Shown here one piece after another: positions 12,822-25,859 of a stretch of 64,000 nucleotides of DNA. A program made the translations under genes and the position numbers. The DNA is from Terrihabitans soli (GTDB lineage Bacteria > Pseudomonadota > Alphaproteobacteria > Rhizobiales > Methylopilaceae): contig NZ_AP023361.1 in NCBI RefSeq assembly GCF_014191545.1, positions 2,074,501-2,138,500 of the forward strand. Direction: 5' to 3'. A model generated the notes under the pieces. That model was given only the letters and a program-made list of their open reading frames with translations, made no database searches and was not told the origin of the DNA. The number at the start of each line of letters is the position of its first letter. Positions within the stretch are counted from its first letter, which is position 1.

Positions 12822-13708
12822 CGCACGAGCTCGTCAAACGCAAAACCGGCGTGAGCCGCCAATTCGGGCACGAGGCTCGTTTCTGTCATGCCGGGCTGCG
12901 TGTTGACTTCGAGACAGACGAGCGCCCCGGTACCGCCCGGTCGGTCGTCGTATCGAAAGTCGGCACGGCTGACCCCGCGGCAGCCGAGCGCCTGATGCGC
13001 CTTGAGCGTGGATGATTGAACAAACTGGTAAACAGACTCTGAAATTTGGGCCGGCAGGATGTGTTTTGATCCGCCTTTTGCATATTTTGCGTGATAGTCG
13101 TACCAGCCCTCGGCGGCGACGATGTCGATGACGCCGGTGGGCTTGCCGTCGACCACGGCGCAGGTCAGCTCGCGACCCGCTATATACTTCTCAGCCAACA
13201 ATAATTCGCCGTGCTCCCAATCGGGGCGGGTCAGCTCCTGCGGCGGGTGCTCCTGGTCTTCCTTGACGATCAGAATGCCGACCGAAGAGCCCTCCGAGAC
13301 GGGTTTCAGCACATAAGGAGGCGTTAACGGGTGCGCTAAAGCTGCCTGCTTCCGGTTAACGACCTTTCCCTCGGCAACAGGCACGCCGGCCGCTGCCATG
13401 ACCTGGCGGGCGCGCTCCTTGTGCATGGAGAGAGCCGAGGAGAGGACGCCCGAATGCGTGTAGGGAATCTCGAGCAACTCGAGCACGCCCTGCATCTGGC
13501 CGTCTTCGCCGAATTTGCCGTGCAGCGCGTTGAAAGCGGCATCGGGCTTCAGCTTGGTCAGAACTTCCGCCACATCGCGGCCGACATCGACTTTCGTGAC
13601 GCGGTAGCCGGACTTTTCGAGACCCGCGGCGCAGGCCTTGCCGGAGTTGAGCGAGACTTCGCGCTCGGCGGACCAGCCGCCCATCAGAACCGCGACGTGC
13701 TTTGCCAT
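12788..13708 (-). CDS. ddl: D-alanine--D-alanine ligase
   Basis: ATP-grasp enzyme that makes the D-Ala-D-Ala dipeptide used by MurF. The 306-residue length matches DdlB. Signature elements: VAVLMGGWSAEREVSLNSG at the N-terminus, ALHGKFGEDG, PYVLKPVSEGSSVGI, ELTCAVVDGKPTG and the metal-binding CLEVNTQPGMTE near the end. The start overlaps the murB stop by one base (TGATG), and its own 3' end overlaps ftsQ by 34 bases. The position between murB and ftsQ is typical of the cluster. Confidence 0.97.
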   Translation of the reverse strand: MAKHVAVLMGGWSAEREVSLNSGKACAAGLEKSGYRVTKVDVGRDVAEVLTKLKPDAAFNALHGKFGEDGQMQGVLELLEIPYTHSGVLSSALSMHKERARQVMAAAGVPVAEGKVVNRKQAALAHPLTPPYVLKPVSEGSSVGILIVKEDQEHPPQELTRPDWEHGELLLAEKYIAGRELTCAVVDGKPTGVIDIVAAEGWYDYHAKYAKGGSKHILPAQISESVYQFVQSSTLKAHQALGCRGVSRADFRYDDRPGGTGALVCLEVNTQPGMTETSLVPELAAHAGFAFDELVRWMVEDAGLNR

Positions 13709-14679
13709 CAGACCGCTCCCGTGAAGACATCACCGTCGAGAAATTCGCGCACGTCTTTGCCCGGCGCGAAATGGCCCATGCGGCGGATTTCCCATTTCAG
13801 CTCGATGCCGGACTTGGCGCGCACCTTGTTGCGCACCGTCTCGCCCAGAAGTTCGAGATCGTAGGCCGAGGCTTCGCCGGTATTGAGCAGGAAATTGCAA
13901 TGCAGTTCGGAGACCTGCGCGTCGCCGATCTTCAGCCCGCGTCCGCCGGCCTCGTCGATCAGTTTCCAGCTCGAATGCCCATCCGGATTCTTGAAGGTCG
14001 AGCCGCCGGTCTTCGACCGAATAGGCTGAGACGACTCGCGCTTTTCGGTGATCTCGCGCATGCGCTGCTTGATCTCTTCGGGCTCGCCCGGCGTTCCGGC
14101 ATAGACCGCCGAGACGAACACCGCGCCGCGCGGGCCGTTCGATTTGCGGTAGAGATAGCCCATATCCGCGTTTGAGAGCGTGACGATCTCGCCCTGCCGC
14201 GTCACGGCGCGAAGTTCAACCATGCGATCGCGCGTTTCGGTGCCGTAGCATCCCGCATTCATGTAAAGCGCGCCGCCGATGCCGCCGGGAATGCCGGAGT
14301 AGAAGGTCAGCCCGTCGATCCCGGCTTCGGCCGCGGCTTGCGCGACGCGCAGATCCGGCACCGCGGCGCCGGCTTTGATGCGATGCCCATCCAGAACCTC
14401 GATGCCGCCGAAGCCGCGCGCCGAGAGGCGGATGACAACGCCGTCAATGCCGCCGTCGCGGATCAGAAGATTGGAGCCGAGGCCTAAAACCGTGACGCGA
14501 ATATCGTCGGGCAGGTTCTTGAGGAAGAACGCAAGGTCCTCCTCATCCGCCGGCTGGAACAGAAGCTGCGCCGGGCCGCCGACACGAAACCAGGTGATCT
14601 CGGAGAGAAGCTGATTGGGCGTCAGCCGGCCGCGCAGCTGCGCGGTCCAGTCGCCGAGCTTCAGCTCGGGAAAGCTCAC
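13708..14679 (-). CDS. murB: UDP-N-acetylenolpyruvoylglucosamine reductase MurB
   Basis: FAD flavoenzyme that reduces UDP-GlcNAc-enolpyruvate to UDP-MurNAc with NADPH in the cytoplasm. The FAD-binding segment shows [13 protein letters not shown] and [20 protein letters not shown]. The substrate domain has the [18 protein letters not shown] block and GSTFKNPDG with the proton-donating Ser. The 323 residues and the lack of the extra type I insertion suggest a type II MurB. It overlaps murC by four bases and ddl by one. Confidence 0.97.
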   Translation of the reverse strand: MSFPELKLGDWTAQLRGRLTPNQLLSEITWFRVGGPAQLLFQPADEEDLAFFLKNLPDDIRVTVLGLGSNLLIRDGGIDGVVIRLSARGFGGIEVLDGHRIKAGAAVPDLRVAQAAAEAGIDGLTFYSGIPGGIGGALYMNAGCYGTETRDRMVELRAVTRQGEIVTLSNADMGYLYRKSNGPRGAVFVSAVYAGTPGEPEEIKQRMREITEKRESSQPIRSKTGGSTFKNPDGHSSWKLIDEAGGRGLKIGDAQVSELHCNFLLNTGEASAYDLELLGETVRNKVRAKSGIELKWEIRRMGHFAPGKDVREFLDGDVFTGAV

Positions 14680-16085
14680 GCTTTGCCTCCGACCGCTTCA
14701 AGCTCTCCCGGCAGCGCATAGGCCCATTGGGTGATCGAGCCGGCACCGAGGCACACGACGTAATCGCCCGATTTCGCAAAACCGGCGACGTGGTTGGCGA
14801 GCTGTTCGGGGGCGGCGAGCGCAATCACATTGCGATGGCCGCGCGCTTTCAAGGCAGCTACGAGCGAATCCCTGTCGGCGCCGGGGATCGGCTGCTCGCC
14901 GGCCGCGTAGACATCGGAGACGATGACGGCATCGGCATCGTTGAAGCAGGTCGAGAAGCCGTCAAACAGCGCGTGAAGGCGCGTGTAGCGGTGCGGCTGT
15001 ACGACGGCGATGACGCGGCCGTCGGTCGAAGCGCGCGCGGCTTTCAGCACGGCGGCGATCTCGACCGGGTGATGGCCGTAATCGTCGTAGATCGAAACGC
15101 CTTTCCATTCGCCGGTCTTGGTGAAGCGGCGCTTCACGCCGCCAAAGCGCGACAGGCCAAGACGGATGAGATCGGGCGAGATGCCGAGATTGTGCGCCAC
15201 CGCGATCGCGGCCGTTGCATTCAGCGCATTGTGATGGCCGGGCATCGGCAGTTCGAGGCCGGGAATATCGGTTTCCTTGCCGTCACGGTCGCGGATGCAG
15301 ACGCGGAATTTGCAGCGGCCGCCTTTGAGATCGATGTCGAGCAGGCGCACATCGGCCTGCGGGTTCTCGCCATAGGTAACGACTCTACGATCTTCGATCT
15401 GGCCGACGAGATCCTGCACCACCGGATGATCGAGGCACATCACGGCAAAGCCGTAGAACGGGACATTTTCAACGAATGAGCGGAACGCCGCCTTGATCGC
15501 GTCATAGGTTTTGAAATGGTCGAGATGTTCGGGATCGATATTGGTGACGACCGCAATATCGGCCGGCAGCTTCAGGAAAGTGCCGTCGCTCTCATCCGCC
15601 TCGACCACCATCCAGTCGGACGCGCCCATGCGGGCGTTCGTGCCATAGGCGTTGATGATGCCGCCATTGATGACGGTCGGATCGAAATTGCCGGCGTCGA
15701 GAAGCGTCGCGACAAGCGAGGTCGTCGTCGTCTTGCCGTGCGTGCCGCCGATGGCGACGCAGGTTTTCATCCGCATCAGCTCGGCCAGCATTTCGGCGCG
15801 GCGCACGACCGGCAGACGCTTGCTGCGCGCAGCGATGAGTTCCGGATTGTCGCGCTTGATGGCGGTGGAGACGACGACCACCGCGGCCTCGTCGAGATTC
15901 TCGGCCTTATGGCCGACGGTGACCTTGATCCCTTTGTCGCGCAGGCGCCGCACATTGGCGTTTTCGGCGACGTCTGAGCCCTGAACCTTATAGCCCTGAT
16001 TGGCCAGCACCTCGGCGATGCCGGACATGCCGATGCCGCCGATGCCGACGAAGTGGATGGGGCCGGTATTGGAAGGAAGCTTCAT
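14676..16085 (-). CDS. murC: UDP-N-acetylmuramate--L-alanine ligase MurC
   Basis: Adds the first amino acid, L-alanine, to UDP-MurNAc. The 469-residue protein has the N-terminal nucleotide-sugar domain starting [18 protein letters not shown], the ATP loop [14 protein letters not shown], the central [20 protein letters not shown] and the C-terminal ligase domain with [11 protein letters not shown]. The length and motif order are complete. It overlaps murB by four bases and is 15 bases after murG, one of the few gaps in this stretch. Confidence 0.98.
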   Translation of the reverse strand: MKLPSNTGPIHFVGIGGIGMSGIAEVLANQGYKVQGSDVAENANVRRLRDKGIKVTVGHKAENLDEAAVVVVSTAIKRDNPELIAARSKRLPVVRRAEMLAELMRMKTCVAIGGTHGKTTTTSLVATLLDAGNFDPTVINGGIINAYGTNARMGASDWMVVEADESDGTFLKLPADIAVVTNIDPEHLDHFKTYDAIKAAFRSFVENVPFYGFAVMCLDHPVVQDLVGQIEDRRVVTYGENPQADVRLLDIDLKGGRCKFRVCIRDRDGKETDIPGLELPMPGHHNALNATAAIAVAHNLGISPDLIRLGLSRFGGVKRRFTKTGEWKGVSIYDDYGHHPVEIAAVLKAARASTDGRVIAVVQPHRYTRLHALFDGFSTCFNDADAVIVSDVYAAGEQPIPGADRDSLVAALKARGHRNVIALAAPEQLANHVAGFAKSGDYVVCLGAGSITQWAYALPGELEAVGGKA

Positions 16086-16100
16086 GGTCTAACTCGGACT

Positions 16101-17195
16101 TTAAGGCGCGGCCTCAAGGACGAGGTCGGCCAGCCGCGCGGCGGCATCGGGACGGGCATAGGCCGAAGCGGCCTTTGCCTGGCCGCTGAGTGTTTGCGGC
16201 TTTGCAAGGAGGTCCGTCAACAGGCGGGCCAGATTGGCCGGGGTGAACTCGGCCTGGGGGACGAGGGTTCCGCCCCCGGCCGCCTCGAGGGACCGGGCGT
16301 TCTCCAGCTGGTCGTTGTCGAGGGAATGGGGCAGCGGCACGAGGAAAGACGGCCGCCCGATGACGCACAATTCGGCCACTGTCGAAGCCCCGGACCGGGC
16401 GATGACAAGATGGGCATCGGCCATGCGCTGGGGCAGGTCACGGAAGAAGGGCGACAGCTCGGCCTTCACTCCGGCTTTCCGGTAGATCTCCTCGGCATGT
16501 TCGAGGTCTTCGGGCCGCGACTGCTGTACGATCTTCAGCCGGGCGCGCAGCTCGGGTTCGAGCGCGGCGATGGCCGGCGGCACGGTAACGGACATGATGC
16601 GCGCGCCCTGGCTGCCGCCGAAGGACAAAAGCCGGATCGGCCCGCCGGCCTCCGGCGCGGCATAGGTGGAAGCGGCCGTGCGCACGGCTTCGCGCACCGG
16701 ATTGCCGACATGCGTCGCCTTCTCAAGAAGCCCCGGCTTCGCATTGGTAAGATTCGGAAATCCCATGCCGATGCGGGTCGCACGCGGCGCCAGGATCCGG
16801 TTGGCGCGGCCCATCACGGCGTTCTGTTCGTGGATGATCGTCGGCACGCCGAGAAGCTGTCCGGCCAGCAGCGGCGGCAGGCTCGGATAGCCGCCGAAAC
16901 CGACAAGCGCGCGCGGCTTCAGTTTGCGGATGAGGCGGGCGCTTTCGCCGAAGCCGAGGCCGATCTTCGCCGCCGCTTTGAAAATCGCGAGCGGGTTTTT
17001 CGAGCCGAAGGTCGCGCTGTCCACGGCATAGACGGCCCGCGCCGGGAAATTCCCCGCATACTCTTTCGCACGCGGATCGGTGATGAGATCGACCGGCACG
17101 CCGCGCTTTGCGAGCTCGGCAGCGAGCGCTTCGGCCGGAAAGAGATGTCCTCCCGTGCCGCCGGCGGCGAGGAGGACCGGACGGGTATCGGCCAT
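16101..17195 (-). CDS. murG: Lipid II synthase MurG (GlcNAc transferase)
   Basis: GT28 family GT-B enzyme on the inner face of the membrane that adds GlcNAc to lipid I. The 364-residue protein shows the glycine-rich LAAGGTGGHLFPA loop near the N-terminus, PTIIHEQNAVMGRANR, the SFGGSQGARIM nucleotide-sugar loop and IARSGASTVAELCVIGRP near residue 280. Its start overlaps the ftsW stop by one base. Confidence 0.98.
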   Translation of the reverse strand: MADTRPVLLAAGGTGGHLFPAEALAAELAKRGVPVDLITDPRAKEYAGNFPARAVYAVDSATFGSKNPLAIFKAAAKIGLGFGESARLIRKLKPRALVGFGGYPSLPPLLAGQLLGVPTIIHEQNAVMGRANRILAPRATRIGMGFPNLTNAKPGLLEKATHVGNPVREAVRTAASTYAAPEAGGPIRLLSFGGSQGARIMSVTVPPAIAALEPELRARLKIVQQSRPEDLEHAEEIYRKAGVKAELSPFFRDLPQRMADAHLVIARSGASTVAELCVIGRPSFLVPLPHSLDNDQLENARSLEAAGGGTLVPQAEFTPANLARLLTDLLAKPQTLSGQAKAASAYARPDAAARLADLVLEAAP

Positions 17196-18342
17196 CAGCC
17201 GAGCTGCCCGGCAGGAAGCGGATTTGCGCCGGCTTCAAGCTTGGCGCGCGGGCGGCGCCGGGTGAGGGCGATGAGAGCCCCCATGCCGAAGGCCAGCGAA
17301 ATTAACGATGAGCCGCCATAGGAAATGAAGGGCAAGGTCATGCCTTTCGCCGGCATCAGCTGAACGTTAACGGCCATATTGATCGCCGATTGCAGGCCGA
17401 ACAGCATTGTCAGACCTGCGATGGCAAGACGCGCAAACGCATCTTCTTCGTTCGACGCGTGCCACAAGCCGCGCAGCACGACGAACGCAAACAGCCCAAG
17501 CAGAACCAGGCAGAAGATGATGCCGAATTCCTCGCCGGTGACGGCGAAGATGAAATCGGTATGGGCGTCCGGCAGAACGCGTTTCACGGTGCCCTCCCCC
17601 GGCCCTTTGCCGAGCCATCCGCCCGACACGAAACTCTCAAACGCGCGCTCGCCCTGAAAGTTCTCATTGCCGCCCGGATCGAGGAATTTGACGATGCGTT
17701 CGCGCACATGCGGCACGACTTTATACGCAAGGAAGATGCCCGCGATGCCGGTGCCCGCAAGGCCCCCCATCCAGAGCCAGCGCAGACCGCCAAGGAAGAA
17801 CAGCGCACCCCAGACAATGCCGATCAGCATGGTCTGGCCGAAATCGGGCTGCAGCACGAGGACGCCGACGACAAGGCCGAACAGCGAGATCGCCATGAAG
17901 TGGCCGGGAATATCGTCGCGCCGCGCGCCTTCGGCGAACAGGAAGGCGGCGAGAATGATGAAGCTCGGTTTGACGAATTCGGACGGCTGCACGCCGACGG
18001 GGCCGAGCTGCAGCCAGCGATGCGCACCCTTGATCTCCGGGCCGATGAACAGCGCAAGGATCATCGCCGGCCAGAAGATAAGGAAGGTGATGAGCGCGGC
18101 ACGGCGGATGCCGCGCGGATTGAGCATCGAGACCGCAAACATCACGGCGGCGGCGGGGATGAGGAACATCACCTGCCGGTTGACGAAGTGAAACAGATCA
18201 AGGTCCAGGCGCTCGGCCACCTGCGGGCTCGCCGCCAGCGAGAGCACGACACCGCCCACCATCAGCGCGATCACGGCGAAGAGGAGCGGTTTGTCGACCG
18301 TCCACCACCATTCGCTGAGGGGCGTGTTCTTGGCGCGCGAGA

Positions 18343-18346
<4 letters not shown>
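17195..18346 (-). CDS. ftsW: Lipid II polymerase FtsW (SEDS family)
   Basis: Multi-pass SEDS glycosyltransferase that polymerises septal peptidoglycan together with FtsI. The 383-residue protein has about ten membrane segments. Family blocks are visible: [32 protein letters not shown], the large periplasmic loop with [32 protein letters not shown], and [18 protein letters not shown] near the end. The catalytic-site Asp of the SEDS fold is expected in QPDFG or the large loop. The start overlaps murD by four bases. Confidence 0.97.
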
Positions 18347-19742
<1,396 letters not shown>

Positions 19743-19743
<1 letters not shown>

Positions 19744-20828
19744 TATCTCAGCTTCAGCGTCGACAGTCCGATGAGCGCGAGAACGACCGCAATGATCCAG
19801 AAGCGGATCACGACCTGCGGCTCCGTCCATCCCAATTGTTCGAAATGGTGATGGATCGGCGCCATGCGGAAGACGCGCTTGCCGGTGAGCTTGAAGGAGA
19901 CGACCTGGATGATGACGGAGGCGGCTTCAAGAACGAACAGGCCGCCGATGATCGCAAGAACGATCTCATGCTTGGTGGCAACGGCAATCGAGCCGAGAAG
20001 ACCGCCGAGCGCGAGCGATCCGGTATCGCCCATGAAAACCTGCGCCGGCGGCGCGTTGAACCACAAAAAGCCGAGCCCCGCGCCCAAGATCGCGCCGCAC
20101 ATCACCGCAAGCTCGCCGGTTCCGGGCGTGAAATTGATCTGCAGATAATCGGCAAAGACCGCGTTACCCGCGAGATAGGCGATGAAGGCAAAGCTCATCA
20201 CCGCGACCATCACCGGCACAATCGCCAAACCATCCAGACCGTCGGTGAGATTCACCGCATTGCCCGAACCGACAATGACGAAGGCGCCGAAGATGACGAA
20301 GAACCAGCCGAGATAAAGCAGAAAATCCTTCAGGAACGGGAAGGCAAGCGAGTTCGCAAGATTGTCGGGGCTGACCACCTGCATGATGACGACGGCCATG
20401 CTGGCGATCAGGAATTCGAACACAAGGCGCGTCTTGCCGGAAAAGCCTTTATGGCTCTGCTTGGTGATCTTCAGATAGTCGTCGTAGAAGCCGATCAGTC
20501 CGAAGCCGAGCGTCACGCCGAGCACGACCCAGACATAGGGGTTGCGCAGATTGCCCCAGAGCAGCGTCGACACCACAAGCCCAAGCAGGATCATCAGTCC
20601 GCCCATTGTGGGCGTACCTTTCTTGGTCAGAAGATGGGTCGGCGGGCCGTCTTCGCGGATCGGCTGGCCCTTGCCCTGGCTGACCTTGAGATAGGAAATG
20701 ATCGCCGGGCCGAACATGAAGACGAAGAGCAGCGCCGTAATGACGGCGCCGCCGGTCCGGAAGGTGATGTAGCGGAAGACGTTCAGCGCCGGGAACGCGT
20801 CCGAAAAGTCCGCAAGGAAAGCCAGCAT
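19743..20828 (-). CDS. mraY: Phospho-MurNAc-pentapeptide transferase MraY
   Basis: Integral membrane enzyme that transfers phospho-MurNAc-pentapeptide to undecaprenyl phosphate, making lipid I. The 361-residue protein has about ten membrane segments. Catalytic motifs: the aspartate pair in [21 protein letters not shown], the Asp in [13 protein letters not shown] and the histidine run [12 protein letters not shown] near the C-terminus. The length equals the family norm. It lies nine bases after murF. Confidence 0.98.
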
Positions 20829-20837
20829 AAAAAATCC

Positions 20838-22256
20838 TCAGGCGGCGGATTCGGCCGCGGCGAATCGGCGGTTAAGCGCGGCGACGATAGGGCCCATTTT
20901 GCTGCCGAGCGAGCCTTTGACCATCACCACATCGCCGGGCTTGATGGCATCGAGAACGGCTTCTTCGAGTTCGGCGGACGTTGCGGCCCAGGCGCCGCGG
21001 CGCGACGCCGGCAGCGCATCGAACAGCGCCCGCATATGCGGCCCTGCGGCGAAAACGAGATCGACGCGCGCCTGATCGAGCGGACCCGCGAGCTCGCGGT
21101 GCATGTCTTCGGACTGATGGCCGAGTTCGAGCATATCGCCGAGAACGGCGATGCGGCGGCCCGAACGCGTCTGGCCGAGAACTTCGATCGCCGCGCGCAT
21201 GGAAGCGGGATTGGCGTTGTAGCTTTCGTCGAGCAATGTGGCGCGCCCGCCGCGCACATGCAGCACATGACGCTGGCCGCGGCCGACGGGAGGCTGGAAC
21301 TGGCCGAGCGCTTCGGCCGCCGCCTTCACATCGACATCGGCAAGCCGCGCCGAGAGAAGCACCGCGAGCGAATTCTGCACGAGATGGCGGCCGGGCGCGC
21401 CGAGCGAATAGGCGATGTCCTTGCCGAGGATCGAGGCGGTGATCGCCGTGCGGTCGGACAGGACGCTGTACATCAGCAGCCGCGCGCTGGCGTCGGGCGC
21501 TGCGCCGAAGGTCATGATCTGCGCGTCGTATTTCTTCGCTTCATCGGCCAAGCGCGCCGCATAGGCATTGTCGGCATTGATGATGGCGAAGAAACCGCCG
21601 GGCTCGAGCCCGGTGAAAATCTCGGCCTTCGCATCGGCAATCGCATTCACCGATGCGAAATGTTCGAGATGCACCGGCTCGACATTGGTCACGATGGCCA
21701 CATGCGGGCGCACGAGTTTCGTCAGCGGGGTGATTTCGCCCGCATGGTTCATGCCGATTTCGAACACGGCATAGGCCGCGCTTTTCGGCAGACGGGCCAG
21801 CGAGAGCGGCACGCCCCAATGATTGTTGAAGCTTGCGACCGAGGCATGCACTTCGCCGTCGACGCCGAGTGCAAGGCGCAGCATTTCCTTGGTCGAGGTT
21901 TTGCCGACGCTGCCGGTGACGGCGAAGATTTTCGCGTCCGAACGGGCGCGTGCGGCGACAGCAAGGCGCGTCAGCGCGGCCAGCACATCGTCGACGATGA
22001 CCGCCGGCCAAACGCGGCCGACGCGCGGCGCTTTCTTTTCGGAGATGACAGCAATGCTGCCGAGATTTTCGAGCGCAGCCTTCGCGTAATCGTGGCCGTC
22101 CATCTTGTCGCCGGTGATGGCGAAGAACGCCTCGCCCGGCTTGATGGTGCGGCTGTCGATGGAAATGCCGGTGATGGTTTGCGGCATGGTGCCGATGACG
22201 CGGCCGCCGACGGCCGCGGCAAACTCCTCACCCGTCCACAAAGCAGCCCCGCTCAT
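20838..22256 (-). CDS. murF: UDP-MurNAc-tripeptide--D-Ala-D-Ala ligase MurF
   Basis: Adds the D-Ala-D-Ala dipeptide made by Ddl, finishing the pentapeptide precursor. The 472-residue protein has the N-terminal substrate domain with GISIDSRTIKPGEAFFAI, the ATP loop VTGSVGKTSTKEML, NHWGVPLSLARL with NMH-containing FEIGMNHAGEI, and the C-terminal DESYNANPASMRAAIEVL. The motifs and length are complete. It begins three bases before the murE end. Confidence 0.97.
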   Translation of the reverse strand: MSGAALWTGEEFAAAVGGRVIGTMPQTITGISIDSRTIKPGEAFFAITGDKMDGHDYAKAALENLGSIAVISEKKAPRVGRVWPAVIVDDVLAALTRLAVAARARSDAKIFAVTGSVGKTSTKEMLRLALGVDGEVHASVASFNNHWGVPLSLARLPKSAAYAVFEIGMNHAGEITPLTKLVRPHVAIVTNVEPVHLEHFASVNAIADAKAEIFTGLEPGGFFAIINADNAYAARLADEAKKYDAQIMTFGAAPDASARLLMYSVLSDRTAITASILGKDIAYSLGAPGRHLVQNSLAVLLSARLADVDVKAAAEALGQFQPPVGRGQRHVLHVRGGRATLLDESYNANPASMRAAIEVLGQTRSGRRIAVLGDMLELGHQSEDMHRELAGPLDQARVDLVFAAGPHMRALFDALPASRRGAWAATSAELEEAVLDAIKPGDVVMVKGSLGSKMGPIVAALNRRFAAAESAA

Positions 22257-22258
22257 TG

Positions 22259-23722
22259 TCAGTCCTTCAATGCCGCACGGATCGCCTCATGATCGGAAAA
22301 CGGCAACACCCGCTCCTTCACGATCTGCCCCGTCTCATGGCCCTTGCCGGCCACAAGTAGCACATCGCCCGGTTTCAGCTCTCTGACGGCCGTCGCTATC
22401 GCTTCGCCGCGGTCACCGATCTCGCGCGCTCCGGGCGCCGCGGCAAGGATCTGGGACCTGATCGTCGACGGCTTCTCGGAGCGAGGATTGTCGTCGGTCA
22501 CGATCACATTATCCGCTTTCTCATGGGCAACTGCACCCATCAAGGGCCGCTTCCCAGGGTCGCGGTCCCCGCCCGCCCCGAACAGTACGGTCAGCCGGCC
22601 CTCGGCATAGGGGCGAAGGGCCGAAAGGGCGTTCGCCAGGGCATCCGGAGTGTGGGCGTAATCGACGATCACGGTCGCCCCGTTACGCTCGCCGACGCGC
22701 TCGAGGCGGCCGCTCGCGCCTTTCAGATTTTCAAGCGCAGCGAATACTTTATCCGGCTTTCCTCCAGTGGCGATGGCAAGTCCGGCCGCGACCAGGGCAT
22801 TCTCGATCTGGAAAGCGCCGGCGAGCGGCAGCGTGAGCCGGTAGTCCTCATCGCCATGGCGCAGATGCAGCTTCTGGGAGAAGCCCAAGCGCTCAGTCGC
22901 GAAGAGGTGGATATCTGTTCCCTTTGCCCCAACGGTCAGAGTTTTGAGGCCCCTTCCCCGCGCCGCGGCGATGAAGGTCTCGGCCCCGTCGCTGTCGGCC
23001 GAAACCACGGCTCCGGCCTTCGGCGGCAGAACCTCGGAAAAGAGCTTCAGCTTGGCCTGCCGGTAGTGATCGAAACTCGCGTGATAATCGAGGTGATCGC
23101 GCGTGATGTTGGTGAAGCCGCCGGCGGAAAGCTGCAGCCCGTCGAGCCGGTGCTGATCGAGCCCATGCGAAGACGCCTCCAGAGCCAGATGCGTGACGCC
23201 CTCGCCGGTGAGGCGGTCGATGATCTTGTGCAGCGCGATCGGATCGGGCGTCGTCAGATTCGAATATTCCTCGCCCTTCGGCGAGACGAGACCGACCGTG
23301 CCGAGGCTTGCCGCTGGATGGCCGAGTTCCGTCCAGATCTGGCGCAGAAAACTTGCGACCGATGTTTTGCCGTTGGTGCCTGTAACAGCGGCGATAACCT
23401 TCGGCTGGCGCGGATAAAAACGCGCCGCGACCTTTGCCAAAGCGATGCGCGCATTCGGCACGCGAATAACCGGAACACCGAAATTCTCTTTCGGCTCGCT
23501 CTCGGTGAAGATCGCAACCGCGCCTTTCTCGACGGCGGAGCGCGCGAAATTCATCCCGTCGGCTTTGACGCCGGGCATCGCCGCAAACAGAAAGCCGGGC
23601 TCGACCGCGCGGCTGTCGGCGGTGATGCCGGCAATCGCGATCCGCGCCGTTTCGAAAGAGAGATTGGCTTCGGGAAGAAGTTCGCCGAGCGCCAGCGCGC
23701 CCGGCCCTGTCTTGATTGTCAC
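22259..23722 (-). CDS. murE: UDP-MurNAc-L-Ala-D-Glu--meso-diaminopimelate ligase MurE
   Basis: Adds the third residue of the stem peptide. The 487-residue protein has the substrate domain with [20 protein letters not shown], the ATP loop [16 protein letters not shown], the [15 protein letters not shown] block and the C-terminal [18 protein letters not shown]. The DNPR motif is the signature for meso-diaminopimelate rather than lysine, matching a Gram-negative wall. It overlaps ftsI by four bases. Confidence 0.98.
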   Translation of the reverse strand: MTIKTGPGALALGELLPEANLSFETARIAIAGITADSRAVEPGFLFAAMPGVKADGMNFARSAVEKGAVAIFTESEPKENFGVPVIRVPNARIALAKVAARFYPRQPKVIAAVTGTNGKTSVASFLRQIWTELGHPAASLGTVGLVSPKGEEYSNLTTPDPIALHKIIDRLTGEGVTHLALEASSHGLDQHRLDGLQLSAGGFTNITRDHLDYHASFDHYRQAKLKLFSEVLPPKAGAVVSADSDGAETFIAAARGRGLKTLTVGAKGTDIHLFATERLGFSQKLHLRHGDEDYRLTLPLAGAFQIENALVAAGLAIATGGKPDKVFAALENLKGASGRLERVGERNGATVIVDYAHTPDALANALSALRPYAEGRLTVLFGAGGDRDPGKRPLMGAVAHEKADNVIVTDDNPRSEKPSTIRSQILAAAPGAREIGDRGEAIATAVRELKPGDVLLVAGKGHETGQIVKERVLPFSDHEAIRAALKD

Positions 23723-25371
23723 CTGACCTCCCCGAGCGCCGCGGCGGTCAGCCCGGGCGGGAGGTTTGGCGGTGCGTCGAAGTCCGGAACAATGCCGAGA
23801 AGCGGCGCTATGCGCGCCACGATCTTGCCGGTCACCGGCGCGGCGTTCCAGCCGGAGGTCCGGAAGCCGTGGGTGTCCTTGGTGGGTTTCGGTTCGTCGA
23901 GCATGACGAGGAGAGCGTAGCGCGGCGCGTCCGTCGGGAAAACCGCCGTGAAGGCCGTCATGACCTTTTCGTCCGAATAGCGCCCATTCACGACCTTTTC
24001 GGCCGTACCCGTCTTGCCGCCGACCCTGTAACCGGGGATATCGGCCTTCTTGGCCGAGCCCTTTTCGGCATTGAGGCGCATGAGATAGCGCATCTGGTCG
24101 GACGTGAAGGGCTTGATGACCTGGGTCGCGAGCCGGCGCGCCTCTTCGGGCGTGCGCCTAAGGAAAGTCGGCGGAATGAGAAGGCCGCCATTCATCAGGG
24201 CCGAAGTCGCCATCAGCGCCTGAAGCGGCGCGACCGCAATGCCGTGGCCGAAAGAGATGGTGACGGTATTCAGCTCGCCCCAATTGCCGGGAACGATGGG
24301 ACGGGCGCTTTCCGCAAGCTCGGTGCGCAGCCGATCGAGCTGGCCCATCTTTTTGAGAAACGCCTTATGGCCGTCGACGCCGACGGCGAGCGCAATTTTG
24401 GCCGTGCCGATATTCGACGAGTGAATGAAGACTTCCGGCACCGAGAGCACGCGGCGTTCCGGATGGAAATCGTCGATCTGGAATTTTCCGTATTGCAGCG
24501 GCCGGGTCGCATCGAACCGGTCGGTCATTTTAACAAGACCGCTGTCGAGCGCCATTGCGAGCGTCAGCGCCTTGAAGGTCGAGCCCATCTCGTAAACGCC
24601 GACCGCGATACGGTTAATGTTGTCGGGCTTCAGCGCATCGGTCGGAACGTTCGGATCGTAATCGGGCAGCGAGACGAAAGAGACGATCTCGCCGGTATTG
24701 ACGTCCATCACGACGCCGGAGGCGGCAATCGCCTGAAACTCTTCCTTGGCGCGCACAAGCTCATCGCGCACCGCATGCTGGACGAGAAGGTCCATCGCAA
24801 GCTCGACGGGTTTTCCGTCGCTCTTGCCGTCCTTCGAAACCTTGTCGGTCTTGTCGATATATTGCTCGATGCCGGCAATGCCCTTGTTGTCGACATCGAC
24901 GGCGCCGATGGCATGCGAGACGAGCGCGCCGTTGGGATAGACGCGGCGCTGCTCGTTGAGGAAGCCGACGCCCGGAATGCCGAGGCGGTGCACGTCGAGC
25001 TGTTCACGCGGCGTGATTTCGCGCTTCACCCAGACAAAGCCGGCGTCCTTGGAAAAGCGTTTGTGAATCTCCTGCGGATCGAGACCCGGCATGACTTCGA
25101 TCAAAGCTTCCGCCGCTTCGTCGGTGTCGAGCATGCGGCGCGGTTCGGCGAAGATGGAAGATGTTTCGATATCGGTCGCGAGCTGACGCCCGGCGCGATC
25201 GACAATCGACGGACGCTTTGCGGCAAGACCCGCTTCCGCATCGAGCCGCGCTTTTTCCTTCAGTTCGGCGCCGGAGCCGAGCCAGACGAGACGGCCGCCA
25301 ATGCCGAGATAGAGAACCGCAAAAGCGAGCATGGCCAGACGCACGCGTCCGGCGGCGCGGCGCGGCGTCAT
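23719..25371 (-). CDS. ftsI: Septal transpeptidase FtsI (PBP3, class B)
   Basis: Class B penicillin-binding protein that cross-links septal peptidoglycan as the partner of FtsW. The 550-residue protein has a short cytoplasmic basic start, one membrane helix at about residues 11-30, the dimerisation/pedestal module, and the transpeptidase domain with the active-site MGSTFKAL (Ser of SxxK), HSSNIG (SxN) and [10 protein letters not shown] (KTG). It overlaps ftsL and murE by four bases each. Confidence 0.97.
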   Translation of the reverse strand: MTPRRAAGRVRLAMLAFAVLYLGIGGRLVWLGSGAELKEKARLDAEAGLAAKRPSIVDRAGRQLATDIETSSIFAEPRRMLDTDEAAEALIEVMPGLDPQEIHKRFSKDAGFVWVKREITPREQLDVHRLGIPGVGFLNEQRRVYPNGALVSHAIGAVDVDNKGIAGIEQYIDKTDKVSKDGKSDGKPVELAMDLLVQHAVRDELVRAKEEFQAIAASGVVMDVNTGEIVSFVSLPDYDPNVPTDALKPDNINRIAVGVYEMGSTFKALTLAMALDSGLVKMTDRFDATRPLQYGKFQIDDFHPERRVLSVPEVFIHSSNIGTAKIALAVGVDGHKAFLKKMGQLDRLRTELAESARPIVPGNWGELNTVTISFGHGIAVAPLQALMATSALMNGGLLIPPTFLRRTPEEARRLATQVIKPFTSDQMRYLMRLNAEKGSAKKADIPGYRVGGKTGTAEKVVNGRYSDEKVMTAFTAVFPTDAPRYALLVMLDEPKPTKDTHGFRTSGWNAAPVTGKIVARIAPLLGIVPDFDAPPNLPPGLTAAALGEVR

Positions 25372-25859
25372 TGCGGCGGCCCGTAATCCGGCACGCCGCC
25401 CATGCCGAATTCATTCATGGTGCGGTCGATGCGGCTTCCGCCCGAGGGCATCGCAAGGCCCATGCTTTCAATGGTGCGCGCAATCGGATCTTCACCCGGC
25501 GGCTTCGGACCTTCGATGATCTTCATATCCATCTGGCCAAGCGAGGCGATGGTGTCGGCAATGCTGTCGACGCGCACGGGACGCAAAGGCAGATCGGCCA
25601 GCGCCATGCGCTGGCGCGAATCCACCGGCTTCAGATCGAGATGTTTTTCGGCGAGATTCTGGATGCGGTCGGGACGCGTCAGATGCGCCCATTCGGCGTT
25701 CAGAATATTGATCGAGACTTTTTCGCGCTCGATCTGACGGTTGAGGCGCTCGACCTCCACCGCCTGCCAGGTCGCTTCATATTTGATTTTGTAGACGGTC
25801 GCAGCCGCGCCGATGAGCATCAGCACGGCCAGCACATTGATGGTCCGCGTGACCTTCAT
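25368..25859 (-). CDS. ftsL: FtsL-like bitopic division protein
   Basis: A 163-residue protein with an N-terminal membrane helix ([20 protein letters not shown]) followed by a heptad-like coiled coil ([20 protein letters not shown]) and the short motif [19 protein letters not shown], which is the FtsL/DivIC pattern. It forms the FtsQLB divisome complex with FtsQ and FtsB. About 70 residues of Pro/Gly-rich C-terminal tail exceed the usual enteric FtsL. Assignment comes from position between rsmH and ftsI plus topology; FtsL sequences are poorly conserved. Confidence 0.88.
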   Translation of the reverse strand: MKVTRTINVLAVLMLIGAAATVYKIKYEATWQAVEVERLNRQIEREKVSINILNAEWAHLTRPDRIQNLAEKHLDLKPVDSRQRMALADLPLRPVRVDSIADTIASLGQMDMKIIEGPKPPGEDPIARTIESMGLAMPSGGSRIDRTMNEFGMGGVPDYGPPQ